Shown in pieces: positions 33,769-42,800 of a DNA stretch of 64,000 nucleotides. The DNA comes from Solirubrobacter ginsenosidimutans. GTDB taxonomy: Bacteria; Actinomycetota; Thermoleophilia; Solirubrobacterales; Solirubrobacteraceae. The position numbers and the translations under genes were made by a program. Numbering within the stretch: position 1 is the first letter of the stretch; every line of letters starts with the position of its first letter. The notes beneath the pieces are model-generated. The model was given only the letters and a program-made list of their open reading frames with translations. It was not told where the DNA came from and did not search any database. The DNA lies in assembly GCF_027587205.1 (NCBI RefSeq), contig NZ_JAPDOD010000028.1, forward strand, positions 1 through 64,000, written 5' to 3'.

Positions 33769-34024
33769 GGCTGCGGATTCAGTATGGCGCCAAGAGGGTG
33801 AGTCGCTCGTGCGCGACTACGAGTTCGACGACTTCGCCGCGGCGATGGGGTACGTCAACCGGGTCGCGGACGCCGCCGAGGAGGCCAATCACCACCCCGA
33901 CATCCTCGTGCACGGCTGGAACAAGGTGCGTTTGACATTGACGACGCACGACGACGGCGGATTGACCGAGAAGGACCATGCGATGGCCGAGCGCATCGAC
34001 GCTATCCTCGGCACGTCGCCCTGA
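33761..34024 (+). CDS. phhB: 4a-hydroxytetrahydrobiopterin dehydratase (pterin-4a-carbinolamine dehydratase)
   Basis: This 87-residue protein matches the small PCD/DCoH fold: YEFDDFAAAMGYVNRVADAA, EEANHHPDILV and VRLTLTTHDDGGLTEKDHAM. The HHP motif and the later His of TTHD are the dehydratase residues. Family members dehydrate the 4a-carbinolamine formed by aromatic amino acid hydroxylases; in actinobacteria without such hydroxylases the role is less clear. The N-terminus is short, beginning close to the usual conserved Trp. Starts at 33761 and 33767 are both possible; GAGGG precedes the first. Confidence 0.87.
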   Translation: MRMAADSVWRQEGESLVRDYEFDDFAAAMGYVNRVADAAEEANHHPDILVHGWNKVRLTLTTHDDGGLTEKDHAMAERIDAILGTSP

Positions 34025-34064
34025 TGAATGACGACGACAAACCTCGAAGTAGGCCGGAGGATCG

Positions 34065-35387
34065 ATGATCGCCCTGTTGCTGGTGGCGGTTGTTGTCCTC
34101 GTCCTCCTCAACGCCTTCTTCGTCGCGGCTGAGTTCGCGCTCGTCCGTTCGCGCAAAGCGCACCTCCAGACCGACGCCGATCTCGGCAAGCGCGGCGCCG
34201 CGACAGCGGTGAACATGATGGACGACCTGTCGCGGTATCTCTCCGCGGCGCAGGTCGGCATCACGCTCACCTCCCTCGGGCTCGGCTTCCTCGGCGAGCC
34301 GGCGATCGGCTCACTGCTCGAGGACCTGTTCGGCGACGACGTGCCGCACTGGGTCTCGACGACGGTCTCGATCACCCTCGCCTACCTGATCACGACCTCG
34401 ATCCACATCACCTTCGGCGAGCAGGTCCCGAAGATCTACGCGATCCAGAAGGCCGAGCCGGTCGCGCGCTGGGTCTCGCGGCCCCTGCTGATCTTCTCCA
34501 AGATCTTCAGCCCGTTCATCGGGATCCTCAACGCGGCGTCCAACGGCATCCTGCGGCTGCTCGGGGTGCGCACGTCGGGCCAGCTGGACGAGGGCGAGAC
34601 GCCCGAGGAACTGCGCGTGCTGATCCAGGAGTCGCTGACCGGCGGCAAGCTCGACGCCAACGAGGCCGGAATGCTGACCGGCGTCTTCCACCTGCACGAG
34701 CAGCAGGCGCGTCAGGTGATGACGCCCGCGCCGGCGGTGGTCACGGTCGACACGTCCGAGGACGTCGAGACCGCCCTGCGCCGCTGCGTCTCCTCCGGCC
34801 ACACCCGCCTGGTCGTGACCGAGGACGAGAACCGCGACCGGGTCAAGGGCATCGTGCACTCCAACGCGCTCGCGCAGCTGCTGCTGGCCGAGGGCCCGCA
34901 GGCGACGCTGGACGGCCTCGTCCGCGAGGTGCCGATCGTGCCCGAGACCAAGCCGCTCGACGACCTGCTGGCCGACCTGCAGCGCCAGCGCTCGTCACTC
35001 GCCGTTGTCATCGACGAATACGGCCGCACGGCGGGGATCGTGACCGTCGAGGACATCATCGAGGAGGTCGTCGGCGAGATCGACGACGAGACCGACCCGC
35101 AGGGCGGGGAGGTCCGCCGGCTCGCCAACGGCGACTGGTTCGTCCGCGGCCACGTCGCCATCACCGACCTGATCGACTACGGCCTCCAGCTGCCGGTGGA
35201 CTCCGACGCCTACAACTCCGTCGGCGGCTTCGTCTTCGGCGAGCTGGGGCGCCTGCCCAAGCGCGGCGACACCGTCACGCACAACGGCTATTCGATCCGC
35301 GTGGAGTCGGTCCGGGAGAACCGGATCGAGGCGGTTCGCATCCGCGAACGGCAGCATCCGCGACCCGAAACGAAGGTCCAGTCCTAA
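34065..35387 (+). CDS. CNNM/CorC-family transporter with CBS domains (HlyC/CorC type)
   Basis: This 440-residue protein has an N-terminal DUF21/CNNM membrane domain with about four helices ([40 protein letters not shown]). A pair of CBS domains follows ([20 protein letters not shown] through [15 protein letters not shown]) and a C-terminal CorC_HlyC domain ([36 protein letters not shown]). Relatives handle Mg2+/Co2+ or Na+-coupled Mg2+ export. ATG 34065 has GGAGG upstream. The downstream spacer is unusually long and structured. Confidence 0.92.
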   Translation: MIALLLVAVVVLVLLNAFFVAAEFALVRSRKAHLQTDADLGKRGAATAVNMMDDLSRYLSAAQVGITLTSLGLGFLGEPAIGSLLEDLFGDDVPHWVSTTVSITLAYLITTSIHITFGEQVPKIYAIQKAEPVARWVSRPLLIFSKIFSPFIGILNAASNGILRLLGVRTSGQLDEGETPEELRVLIQESLTGGKLDANEAGMLTGVFHLHEQQARQVMTPAPAVVTVDTSEDVETALRRCVSSGHTRLVVTEDENRDRVKGIVHSNALAQLLLAEGPQATLDGLVREVPIVPETKPLDDLLADLQRQRSSLAVVIDEYGRTAGIVTVEDIIEEVVGEIDDETDPQGGEVRRLANGDWFVRGHVAITDLIDYGLQLPVDSDAYNSVGGFVFGELGRLPKRGDTVTHNGYSIRVESVRENRIEAVRIRERQHPRPETKVQS

Positions 35388-35785
35388 ATTGAAACTGCGT
35401 GCGGAATTGCACATTGGCCTCTGACGCGCTACCTTCCCGCCAGCCAACTTGCCGCTCCGGCGGTTGAGGAGGAGAGAGAGGGAGATCCTGGGGAGGATCG
35501 ACCGAGTAAGCACGAAGCGCCCGGGCTCAGGGGAGCGAGGCCGGGCGCGACGTGTTTAACGGCCCGTTTTCGCGGCGCTGGAAGCGCGAGCGTCGACTTT
35601 CGCGAGTAGAGCGCCAGAAACTCGACGCTCGCGCGTGCACGCCGGCCCGTTAAACACTTACGCCCGCCTCAGGGGAGCGAGACGGGCGCAAATGGTTCTG
35701 GAGGAGGGGTGCGATGAGAAGATCGTCGCGAAGCGGATACTCCCAACGCGTTCTCAATCCTAGCTAAACATTCCCTCGATGTAAA
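35388..35785. other. 398-bp gene-free region with repeated hairpins; candidate non-coding RNA or complex terminator
   Basis: No convincing gene lies between these convergent genes. H1 (35484-35499) is GATCCT/AGGATC around GGGG. H2 (35517-35548) and H3 (35661-35688) share the apical part CTCAGGGGAGCGAG: a CTC/GAG stem with loop AGGGGAGC, one mismatch, then stems of 8 and 6 bp. Between them, GTGTTTAACGG (35552-35562) and CCGTTAAACAC (35647-35657) enclose a hairpin of 13 bp plus 4 bp (35584-35601 with 35617-35634, one C-C mismatch). GGAGGAGG at 35468 and GGAGGAGGGG before an 18-codon frame at 35714-35767 look like ribosome sites. It does not match RNase P, tmRNA, 6S or SRP RNA. Confidence 0.5.
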
Positions 35786-36577
35786 TCAATACGAGTGGAA
35801 TCCTCGGCCCGTTTTCCGGCCCAACGCGCCCTCGGCGATCAACTCCTGGATGCGAGTTGGCACGTCGGCACCGATCGTGCGCCCGATCGCGGCGCTGACG
35901 TCGAGGCCCACGAGGTCCAAGAGTGCCAGCGGCCCCATCGGATGCCCCGCGCCGAGCCGCATGCACGTGTCCACGGCCTCGGCGTCCAGCCCCGTGCGCT
36001 CCATCAGCCGGACCGCGTCGAAGAGGAACGGGAACAGCAGGCGGTTGACGACGAAGCCCGGCGTGTCGGGCACCTCGACCGCGGTCTTGCCCAGCGCGAC
36101 GCAAAGCGCGCGTGCGCGCCCGCGCGTGACCTCCGTGGCCGCGTCCGGGAACGCGAGCTCGATCAGGTCCATCTTCGGCACCGGGTTGAACACGTGCAGG
36201 CCGACGAAGCGGTCGGGCCGGCCGCTCGCGAGCGCCAACTCGCCGATCGGCAGCGAGGAGGTCGTCGTGGCCAGCACGGCGTCGTCGGCGAGATGGTCAC
36301 CCAGGCGACGGAACAGCTCCGCCTTGGCGGCCGGGTCCTCCGCGATGGCCTCGATGACGAACGTCGCCCCCTCGAGCACGGCGGGGTCGCGGCTGATCAC
36401 GACGTTGCCGTTCACGCTGGCGCCCATGCGCTCGCACAGCGCCCGGACCTTCGCGCCGGCCTTGTCGCAGGAGCCCTCGGAGCGCGCGAATACGGCTACG
36501 TGGCCCTGGGTGGCGGCGACGGCTGCCAGCCCACATGCGATGGCCCCGGATCCCGCAATTGCCAAGCGCTCCGACAC
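35786..36577 (-). CDS. 3-hydroxyacyl-CoA dehydrogenase family protein
   Basis: This 263-residue protein is a stand-alone 3-hydroxyacyl-CoA dehydrogenase. The NAD loop is AIAGSGAIACGLA (GxGxxA), EAIAEDPAAKAELFRRL and TTTSSLPIGELA follow, then the catalytic HVFNPVPKMDLIEL with His, and PGFVVNRLLFPFLFDAVRLM starts the C-terminal dimer domain. It should oxidise 3-hydroxyacyl-CoA in beta-oxidation or work in butyryl-CoA-like pathways. The start is GTG 36577 with GGAAGGA upstream. A TTGACT/AGTCAA palindrome lies 19 bp upstream, suggesting repression by a TetR-type fatty-acid regulator. Slightly shorter than the usual 280-290 residues. Confidence 0.9.
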   Translation of the reverse strand: MSERLAIAGSGAIACGLAAVAATQGHVAVFARSEGSCDKAGAKVRALCERMGASVNGNVVISRDPAVLEGATFVIEAIAEDPAAKAELFRRLGDHLADDAVLATTTSSLPIGELALASGRPDRFVGLHVFNPVPKMDLIELAFPDAATEVTRGRARALCVALGKTAVEVPDTPGFVVNRLLFPFLFDAVRLMERTGLDAEAVDTCMRLGAGHPMGPLALLDLVGLDVSAAIGRTIGADVPTRIQELIAEGALGRKTGRGFHSY

Positions 36578-36595
36578 AGCGATCCTTCCGATTGA

Positions 36596-36611
36596 TTGAC
36601 TCGCCAGTCAA
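36596..36611. promoter_or_regulatory. Operator-like palindrome TTGACT-CGCC-AGTCAA
   Basis: Perfect 6-bp arms (36596-36601 and 36606-36611) surround CGCC. On the minus strand TTGACT could also serve as the -35 box of the 3-hydroxyacyl-CoA dehydrogenase gene starting at 36577. Such palindromes are typical of TetR-type fatty-acid-degradation repressors, but no such regulator gene is adjacent. Confidence 0.5.
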
Positions 36612-36709
36612 CTCCAAGCGTAGTCCGCTGGATGACAGCGTGTGGAGCTTGGTCACACGGTCCACGGACTTGCCTCCAAGCCCGACGCGGCGTAGGGTCC
36701 CAGCGACCC

Positions 36710-37402
36710 ATGGAGTCCCACGCGACGCTCGGCAGTAAGACACCGGAAGAGCACGAGGAGCGCCAAGCGGCACTGGATCGGGGCGAACCGTTCCTGCTGT
36801 TCCGCGACGGTGATGGCCGCCAGCGGATCGTCCCGCTCAGCGAGGACGCCGACGCGGTCACGATCGGCCGGCGTTTCGAGGCCGACATCTCGCTGCCGTG
36901 GGACCCTGAGGCCTCGCGGCTGCACGCCGAGCTCTCGCTGCGCGCGGGGGAGTGGACGATCGTCGACGACGGCTGGTCGCAGAACGGCACGTGGGTCAAC
37001 GGGCTGCGCCTTGCGGGGCGCCGGCGCCTGGCCGACGGCGACCTGGTGAAGATCGGCCGCACGATCCTCGGGTTCCACGCGCCCGGCGCCACGGGCCCAG
37101 GCCCGACGATGGTCCAGGGCGAGCTGAGCGCGACCCCGCGCTTCTCCGAGCAGCAGCAGCGAATCCTGAAGGCGCTGTGCCGCCCGCTGTTCGCCGACGG
37201 CGACGGCTTCAACCCCTCCAGCGACCTCGAGGTCGCCGACGAGACGGGGATCAACGTCGACGTCGTCACGCAGGAACTCGACCTGCTCGCCCGCCTGTTC
37301 GGCCTCGAGGACATGCCGCGCCCCGAGCGCCGCGCCGAGGTCGCACTGCTCGCCGTGCGCTCCGGCCTGGTCGGAGCCGACGAGGGCGGCACACAGGGAT
37401 AA
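36710..37402 (+). CDS. FHA-domain protein
   Basis: This 230-residue cytoplasmic protein carries one forkhead-associated domain (about residues 45-125): VTIGRRFEADISLPWDPEAS, RLHAELSLRAGEWTIVDDGW, SQNGTWVNGLRL. The conserved Gly-Arg, Ser/His and Asn residues for phosphothreonine recognition are present. The C-terminal part (FSEQQQRILKALCRPLFADG, LEVADETGINVDVVTQELD) resembles a winged-helix module seen in many such actinobacterial FHA proteins. It probably reads Ser/Thr kinase signals. No kinase gene is adjacent. ATG 36710 is the first start giving the conserved length. Confidence 0.85.
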   Translation: MESHATLGSKTPEEHEERQAALDRGEPFLLFRDGDGRQRIVPLSEDADAVTIGRRFEADISLPWDPEASRLHAELSLRAGEWTIVDDGWSQNGTWVNGLRLAGRRRLADGDLVKIGRTILGFHAPGATGPGPTMVQGELSATPRFSEQQQRILKALCRPLFADGDGFNPSSDLEVADETGINVDVVTQELDLLARLFGLEDMPRPERRAEVALLAVRSGLVGADEGGTQG

Positions 37403-37462
37403 GGGCGTAAGCCCGCCCCACCGCCCCCGGCCCATCATCCCTTTACTCGATAGGCTCGCTCG

Positions 37463-38419
37463 ATGCGGGCCTTCGTTGCGGAGAAGCGGGGAGACGAAGT
37501 CGTGCGCGGTGTGCGCGACGACTTCGAGATCGGTGACCTCGGCGAGGGCGACGTGCTCGTCAAGGTCGGCTGGTCGAGCGTGAACTACAAGGACGCGCTG
37601 GCGACGATCGCCAAGGGGCAGGTGGCGCGGATCTCGCCGCTGATCCCGGGGATCGACCTGGCCGGCGTCGACGAGGACTCCGGCGAGGAGGTGCTCGCGC
37701 ATGGCTACGACCTCGGCGTCGCCCACCACGGCGGCTACGCCGAGTGCGCCCGCGTGCGCTCGGAGTGGGTCGTCCCGCTGCCCGGCGGCCTGTCGGCCAA
37801 GCAGGCGATGACGATCGGCACGGCCGGCTACACCGCGGCCCGTTGCGTGATCGCGCTCGAGGACGCGGGCCTGACCCCCGACAGCGGCCCGGTGCTCGTG
37901 ACGGGCGCCAGCGGCGGCGTCGGCTCGACCGCGGTCGACATCCTCGCCGCCCGCGGCTACGAGGTCGTCGCCTCCAGCGGCAAGGACCCCGAGTACCTCG
38001 AGCTCCTCGGGGCGTCCGAGGTGATCACGCGCGAGGACGCGGCGGGCGATGCGGGGCGGCCGCTGGAGAAGGCGCGCTGGGCCGGCGCGGTCGACTGCGT
38101 CGGCGGAGAGGTGCTGGCGGGCGTGATCCGCTCGCTGCACTACGGCGGGGCCGTGGCCGCCTGCGGCAACACCGGCGGCGTGAAGCTGCCTGCGACGGTC
38201 CTGCCGTTCATCCTGCGGGGCGTCTCACTGCTCGGCGTGGATTCGGTCCAGACGCCGATCAAGGAGCGCACGGAGACCTGGAGGCGGCTCGCGACCGACC
38301 TGCGGCCGCCGCACCTCGACGACTCGCTGGGCCACGAGACCGACCTCGACGGGCTCGAGGACGTCCTTTCGAAGATCCTGCGGGGCGAGGTCTCCGGCCG
38401 TACCGTGGTCAGGCTCTAG
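37463..38419 (+). CDS. MDR-type NADPH oxidoreductase (YhdH/AcuI acrylyl-CoA reductase family)
   Basis: This 318-residue zinc-free medium-chain reductase shows the family blocks WSSVNYKDALATIAKGQVAR, PGIDLAGVDEDSGEEVLAHG, VTGASGGVGSTAVDILAARG (NADPH site) and GVDSVQTPIKERTETWRRLA. AcuI/YhdH members reduce acrylyl-CoA to propionyl-CoA or act on quinone-like substrates. Length fits. It follows the FHA gene by 60 nt; no DMSP-related genes are seen. The exact substrate is uncertain. Its last 4 nt overlap the convergent XseB gene. Confidence 0.9.
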   Translation: MRAFVAEKRGDEVVRGVRDDFEIGDLGEGDVLVKVGWSSVNYKDALATIAKGQVARISPLIPGIDLAGVDEDSGEEVLAHGYDLGVAHHGGYAECARVRSEWVVPLPGGLSAKQAMTIGTAGYTAARCVIALEDAGLTPDSGPVLVTGASGGVGSTAVDILAARGYEVVASSGKDPEYLELLGASEVITREDAAGDAGRPLEKARWAGAVDCVGGEVLAGVIRSLHYGGAVAACGNTGGVKLPATVLPFILRGVSLLGVDSVQTPIKERTETWRRLATDLRPPHLDDSLGHETDLDGLEDVLSKILRGEVSGRTVVRL

Positions 38420-38727
38420 GCGGCTGCGGAGCCGCTCTCAAGGCGAGCGACGAGCTCGTCGAGGCGCAGCTCCTCGAGCCCCTGGCCGACGGCCTCGAGC
38501 TCGGTGGCGCAGAATTCGACCAGCGTCCGGCCCTCGCGGCAGAGGTCCAGCGTCTCGCGCAGGCCGGCCTCGCCGGAGTCCAGCCGAGCGATGATCGCCT
38601 CCAGGCGCGCGCCGGCCGCTTCGTAGGTCAGGATCTCCTCGCCGTCCACGCGAACGAGGGTACCGGCGGCACCGGCGGCGGTCTCGCGTTCACAAGCGAT
38701 CACAACGCTTATCGACATGGTTCCCAT
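38416..38727 (-). CDS. xseB: Exodeoxyribonuclease VII small subunit XseB
   Basis: The conserved XseB coiled-coil hairpin is clear: LTYEAAGARLEAIIARLDSG, EAGLRETLDLCREGRTLVEF, ELEAVGQGLEEL. Exo VII is a processive single-strand nuclease formed with XseA. The full frame gives 103 residues, 20-25 longer than usual; GTG 38649 would give a normal 77-residue protein, ATG 38718 is another option. The N-terminal extension has no recognised motif, so the later start is plausible. The xseA gene is not in this window, unlike the usual xseA-xseB pairing. Confidence 0.82.
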   Translation of the reverse strand: MGTMSISVVIACERETAAGAAGTLVRVDGEEILTYEAAGARLEAIIARLDSGEAGLRETLDLCREGRTLVEFCATELEAVGQGLEELRLDELVARLESGSAAA

Positions 38728-38777
38728 CCATTCACAGACGCTGGACCGAGGCTCCGTAGTTTCGGCCAGACGAGCAG

Positions 38778-39176
38778 ATGGAGAGGGCCGTGAACCATCC
38801 AGAGATCGAACGCATCATCGTCGGACCGCTGGAGATTCGCCCAGATCGCTATCTCGTGCTGCTCGGTGAGCGCACGCTGCCGCTGTCAGCCCGCGAGCTG
38901 ACGCTGCTGACGGTGCTGGCGCGACGGCGCGGCGAGGTGGTCGCCCGCAGCGAGCTGTACGAGCTGGCCTGGGGCGCCAGCCTGGCGCGCGCCGACCGTT
39001 CAGTCGACGTCTACGTGCACAAGCTGCGCCGCAAGCTCGAGGCGGCGGTGCCGGACGTGCGCTTCATCCACACCCACCACACCATCGGCTATCGGCTGGA
39101 CCCACAGCCCACGCCGCTGAGCGGGGCAGGTGGTGCGAGGCCGCCGGGCGAGTTACACCCGGCGGCCATGCACTGA
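38778..39176 (+). CDS. Stand-alone OmpR/PhoB-type winged-helix DNA-binding protein
   Basis: This 132-residue protein consists of a Trans_reg_C winged-helix domain: LPLSARELTLLTVLARRRGE, VVARSELYELAWG, RSVDVYVHKLRRKLEAAVPD and FIHTHHTIGYRLD, the wing motif. It has no receiver domain, only a short N-terminal beta segment (IIVGPLEIRPDRYLVLLGE) as in OmpR proteins. It may be a constitutive or partner-controlled regulator. The 3' end contains a 10-bp hairpin. It is divergent from xseB, with 50 bp between maximal starts. Target genes unknown. Confidence 0.87.
   Translation: MERAVNHPEIERIIVGPLEIRPDRYLVLLGERTLPLSARELTLLTVLARRRGEVVARSELYELAWGASLARADRSVDVYVHKLRRKLEAAVPDVRFIHTHHTIGYRLDPQPTPLSGAGGARPPGELHPAAMH
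39139..39167. terminator. 10-bp perfect hairpin inside the end of the winged-helix gene
   Basis: GGCCGCCGGG (39139-39148) and CCCGGCGGCC (39158-39167) pair perfectly around a 9-nt loop. It ends 9 bp before the stop codon and lies just beyond the end of the convergent lipoprotein gene, so it may end transcription from either side. No T-run follows. Confidence 0.4.
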
Positions 39177-39184
39177 CCAGCGAA

Positions 39185-39826
39185 TCAGCTGTCGCGCGCG
39201 TCGAGGCAGTCGGCGACCGCGTGGACCGTCTTCTTGGCCTTGGTCGCGAGGCTCGCCGAGACGACGTAGTTGCCCCCGACCTCGGCGTCGGAGACGCCCG
39301 CCAGGCTCTCGACGGAGAGCTGGGCGTCGCGCGGGGACGGATACGGGCCGTCGACGGCGACGAGGGCCTCCGGGCCGCCGAGCGTCCCTGACCACAGGCC
39401 CGCGCCGCTCTTCTTGGTCTGCTTGAGATCGGCCGCGCTCAGGCAGATCAGCGGGCCGTTCTTCTTGGCCGCCTTCGGCTTGGGCGTCGGCGTCGCGGTC
39501 GGCGCGTCCTTCGGCAGCGGCGTCGCCGTGGGAGCGGGCGTCGACTTCGCCTTGGCCGGGTCCGGCGTGGGCGTGTCGACGGGCGCCTGCGTGGCGGCGG
39601 GCGTGGGCGTGGACGTGCTCGTGGGCGCCGTCGTGGGCGCCGTCGTGGGTGCCGTGGTGGGCGCGGCCGACGCCGTGGCCACGGGTGGCGCGGTCTGCGC
39701 CGGGGAGGCCGACGGCGAAGCCGCGACCTGCGCCACCTGCTGGGCCGCCGGAGCCGGCTGCCCGCCGCCTCCGCACCCGGCCAGGGCGAGCGCGAGCAGC
39801 GCCGGCGCGAGCGCGGCCGCCCTCAT
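39185..39826 (-). CDS. Putative lipoprotein with Thr/Pro-rich spacer
   Basis: This 213-residue protein has a signal peptide with lipobox (LALAGC, Cys18), then about 110 residues of Ala/Pro/Thr-rich spacer including APTT repeats and PTPTP stretches. A globular C-terminal domain follows (GPLICLSAADLKQTKKSGAG, then SVESLAGVSDAEVGGNYVVS) and a final Cys that may pair with the earlier one. It should be anchored outside the membrane with a wall-crossing stalk. Its ATG overlaps the stop of the giant secreted protein gene (ATGA). Function unknown. Confidence 0.8.
   Translation of the reverse strand: MRAAALAPALLALALAGCGGGGQPAPAAQQVAQVAASPSASPAQTAPPVATASAAPTTAPTTAPTTAPTSTSTPTPAATQAPVDTPTPDPAKAKSTPAPTATPLPKDAPTATPTPKPKAAKKNGPLICLSAADLKQTKKSGAGLWSGTLGGPEALVAVDGPYPSPRDAQLSVESLAGVSDAEVGGNYVVSASLATKAKKTVHAVADCLDARDS
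39621..39668. repeat. 12-nt tandem repeat in the lipoprotein spacer
   Basis: GTGGGCGCCGTC occurs twice exactly, followed by the variants GTGGGTGCCGTG and a partial unit. On the minus strand it encodes the APTT repeats of the stalk. Copy number could vary by slippage while keeping frame. Confidence 0.65.
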
Positions 39827-42800
39827 CGCCGGTCCCTCCGGCGCGTCTCGACCTTCGCGAGCGCGGGCGTGGCACGCCGGCGCGGGTCGGGGCGGACGCC
39901 CCCGGCGACCAGGAGCAGCGTGAGCAGGGTCATCGCTCCGACGCCTCCGTAGAACCACGGCACACCCGGCTGGTGGGTGGTGAATGCGGACTGACTGGCA
40001 TGTTTCTGGGCCTTTTCCTTTCTGCGGGCGGCGGCCTGGGCGGACGCGGCCCCTCCGGGCGGGATCGGCTGGATGTTCGGTGGGATCGGCGGCACGGCCA
40101 CCGGCGGGACGTTCGGAACCGTCGGCGGCGGCTGCGGGTGAAAGACCGCAGGGACGAGCGGCGGCGCGGGCTGCGGCGGCGCGACGCGCGGCTGGGGCTT
40201 CGGCGGCGCAGGTCGCTCCGGGGCGGCCGGCGGCAGGGGAGCCGGGAACGGGACCGCGAAGTTCGGCAGCTTGGCGGGCGGTGACTCGCCGCTCGGCCCG
40301 GGTGGCGGGGGCGGCGGGGCGCCCGCCCCGCTCGGAGCCCCCTGCGACCGCACGGTGCGCGTGCTCGGCACGATCACGACCGGTCGCACGCCCTCGCGGA
40401 AGACCGTGCCGCACGGGCGGCCGAATCCGCCGGCGAGCACCGTCACCGGCAGCGACGCCCGGCGCGAGCCGACGGTCACGGAGACGGTGGTCGTGCCCGA
40501 GTTGTAGGCGCAGAAGAGGCCGGAGGAGCGGGCGGGGATCGGGCGGCCGTCGTTGTCGAGCTCCGGAAGCCGGGAGCCGAGGCCGCTGGGCAGCACGAAG
40601 TCGCCGATCGTGGGATCGGAGCTCGTGAACGTGTAGCTCGGCAGCACGCACGTGACGCAGTCCGCGGGCGCCGGAATGTTGAGGTAGTTGTCAAAGCCCG
40701 GGAACGTCGGGTCGATCGGCGTCGTCGCGAGGGTCCCGGTCGGGCGCCGGCCGACGGCCTCGAACGCGAGCGTCTGGCTGCGCGCCACCGTCAGCCCGAT
40801 CAGCGGCTTGAGCGCGAGCGAGTCGACCAGCGGGCGGGCTTGGACGCTGACCGTACGCTTGGCGACGTCGACCGCGATCGAGTACCAGGCCACGCCGTTG
40901 TTCTTGGCCTGCTGGTAGCCGAGCGTGGCGCCGGAGATCAGCGGGATGCGCGACTCGAGCGCGACCTCGGGGGGCCATGGGCGGTTGTCGTTGGTGTCGC
41001 CGGGCACGACGACGGCCAGCACGCCCGCGTCGATGAACCGCAGTGCGAGCAGGAACTGATCGCTGTTGCTGGACGTGTTCAGCGGCTGGCTCAGGAACAC
41101 GACGGTCGGCAGGTTCGTGCTCTTGACGGCCTCGAGCTGGGCGTCGAGCCACCTCGACTGGGCCGCGTCGAGCGCCGGCCCGTCCGAGAGCGCCGTCGAG
41201 TTGTCGAGCACGATCGCCCGCATCACGGAGCCGTTCTGGTTGACGTCGAAGGCGTAGTAGCGATGGACGGCGCCGACCGCCGCGCCGCTGTCGACCGGCG
41301 TGAAGCCCGCCGGCGCCGGCCGGGAGCCGAACGGCGCGGGCGCCTGGGCGAACGCGCCGGCCCACGGCGCGAGCTGATCCGAACGGTTGACGAGGTGGTC
41401 GCGCGGGCCGACGACGGCGAACAGGGGCACGTGGCTGAGCGGCTGGAGCAGGCTCGGGAGCCGCAGGAAGTCCTTCTCCGCATTGCCGCTCTGGAACGCG
41501 GTGAGGTCGACGGGCCCGCGCGCGTTGCCGCCCAGGACCGCGAACGCCGGCCCGCCGGGCTGCTGCGCGTACTCGTCGATCTGCTCGAGGGCGGCGTGCA
41601 GGTTGACGTCCGGCTGCGCGTCCTGGGTGCCCGCGCACTGGAACTTGCACTGGACGTTGGAGAAGTACGCGAAGTTCACGGTGTTGGGTGCCGCGACCTG
41701 CGGGTTCACGGTGACCTCGACGTCGGCCGGCGACGCCGTCGGACGGCCGCTGTCGTAACGCCAGATGTGGGCGGTGCGCCAACCGGCCGGCCGTGCTTGC
41801 AGGATGTCGTCGAGTCCCTGCCCCGCCGCGCTGCGGGTGCCCGCGTACCCGCCGACCGCCCACGCGTGCTCGCCGTCCGGGCTCGCGGCGACCGCCAGCA
41901 CGGGGTCCGGCTTGATCAGGCCGTCGCCGACCAGTTGCGTGAGGTTCTGCGTCTGCGTCGGCGGCTGGCTGTGGCTGAGGTCCAGCCATCCGTCCGCGGT
42001 CTGGCGCAGCAGCACGCCGTCCCCGGCCGGGAAGCCGCCGATGTCCCCGCCGAGGACCACGCCGCCTCCCGTCGGGATCGGCGCGGCCGATGAGACGAAC
42101 GCGCGGACCACCCCGTCGCGATCGCGGAACGCGCTCGCGGCGACCGCGATGCCCGAGATCGGCTGGTCGGCGTAGGCGAAGGTCCCGCCGGAGCGTTGCC
42201 GGACCAGCACGACCGAGCGGCCCGCGGCGACGACGCCGCCGTCCGGCAGCCCGGAGACCACGCGCAGGTCGCGATCGAACGGCAACCGCGCGGCCGACGG
42301 ATCCGGCAGGTCGGTCCGCTCGACGTGCTGCCACCGACCACCCGCGCCGCGCTTGATCAGGTTGCCGTCGGAGATCGCGAAGACGTCGTCGCCGGCGACG
42401 GTGACGGAGCTGATCGTCAACCCGTCGTCCTCGGGCGGCGCCTCCTCCGGCGACCACGACTTGCCGTCGTAGTGCAGGATCGTCGAGAAGCGCCCGACCG
42501 CCCAGCCCTGTCCGTCGGGCGCGAAGGCCAGGCCCTGGAGCTCTGATCCGGTGATCTGCGTCGACTGCGGGTCCTCGGTCCAACTCGTCCCGTCCCAGCG
42601 GAGGATCAGGCCCGCACCACCGACCGCGAACGCCGTCGTGGGGCTGTTGAAGGCGACCGCTCGTACCGGCAGCCGGTGCGAGCGCGCCGGGGTGTTCTGG
42701 ATCTGCCAGCCGGCGCTCGCGTCGTACCCGAGCGCGGTGCCGTCGAGCCCGACGGCGAGCGCGCCGGACTCACCGACCGCACCGGTGCTCCCGGGCGGCA

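Noticed and set aside
35484..35688. CsrA/RsmA-binding small RNA, suggested by GGGGA in hairpin loops
   Set aside because: Most actinobacteria are not known to use CsrA and no csrA gene is seen here; the loops do not follow the ANGGA pattern closely.
35388..35785. RNase P RNA, tmRNA, 6S or SRP RNA
   Set aside because: Conserved cores of these RNAs were looked for and not found.
40691..42583. Minus-strand frame of 630 codons inside the giant secreted protein gene
   Set aside because: Arg/Gly/Pro-rich alternate frame with no domain; the overlapping frame encodes the Ig and propeller segments.
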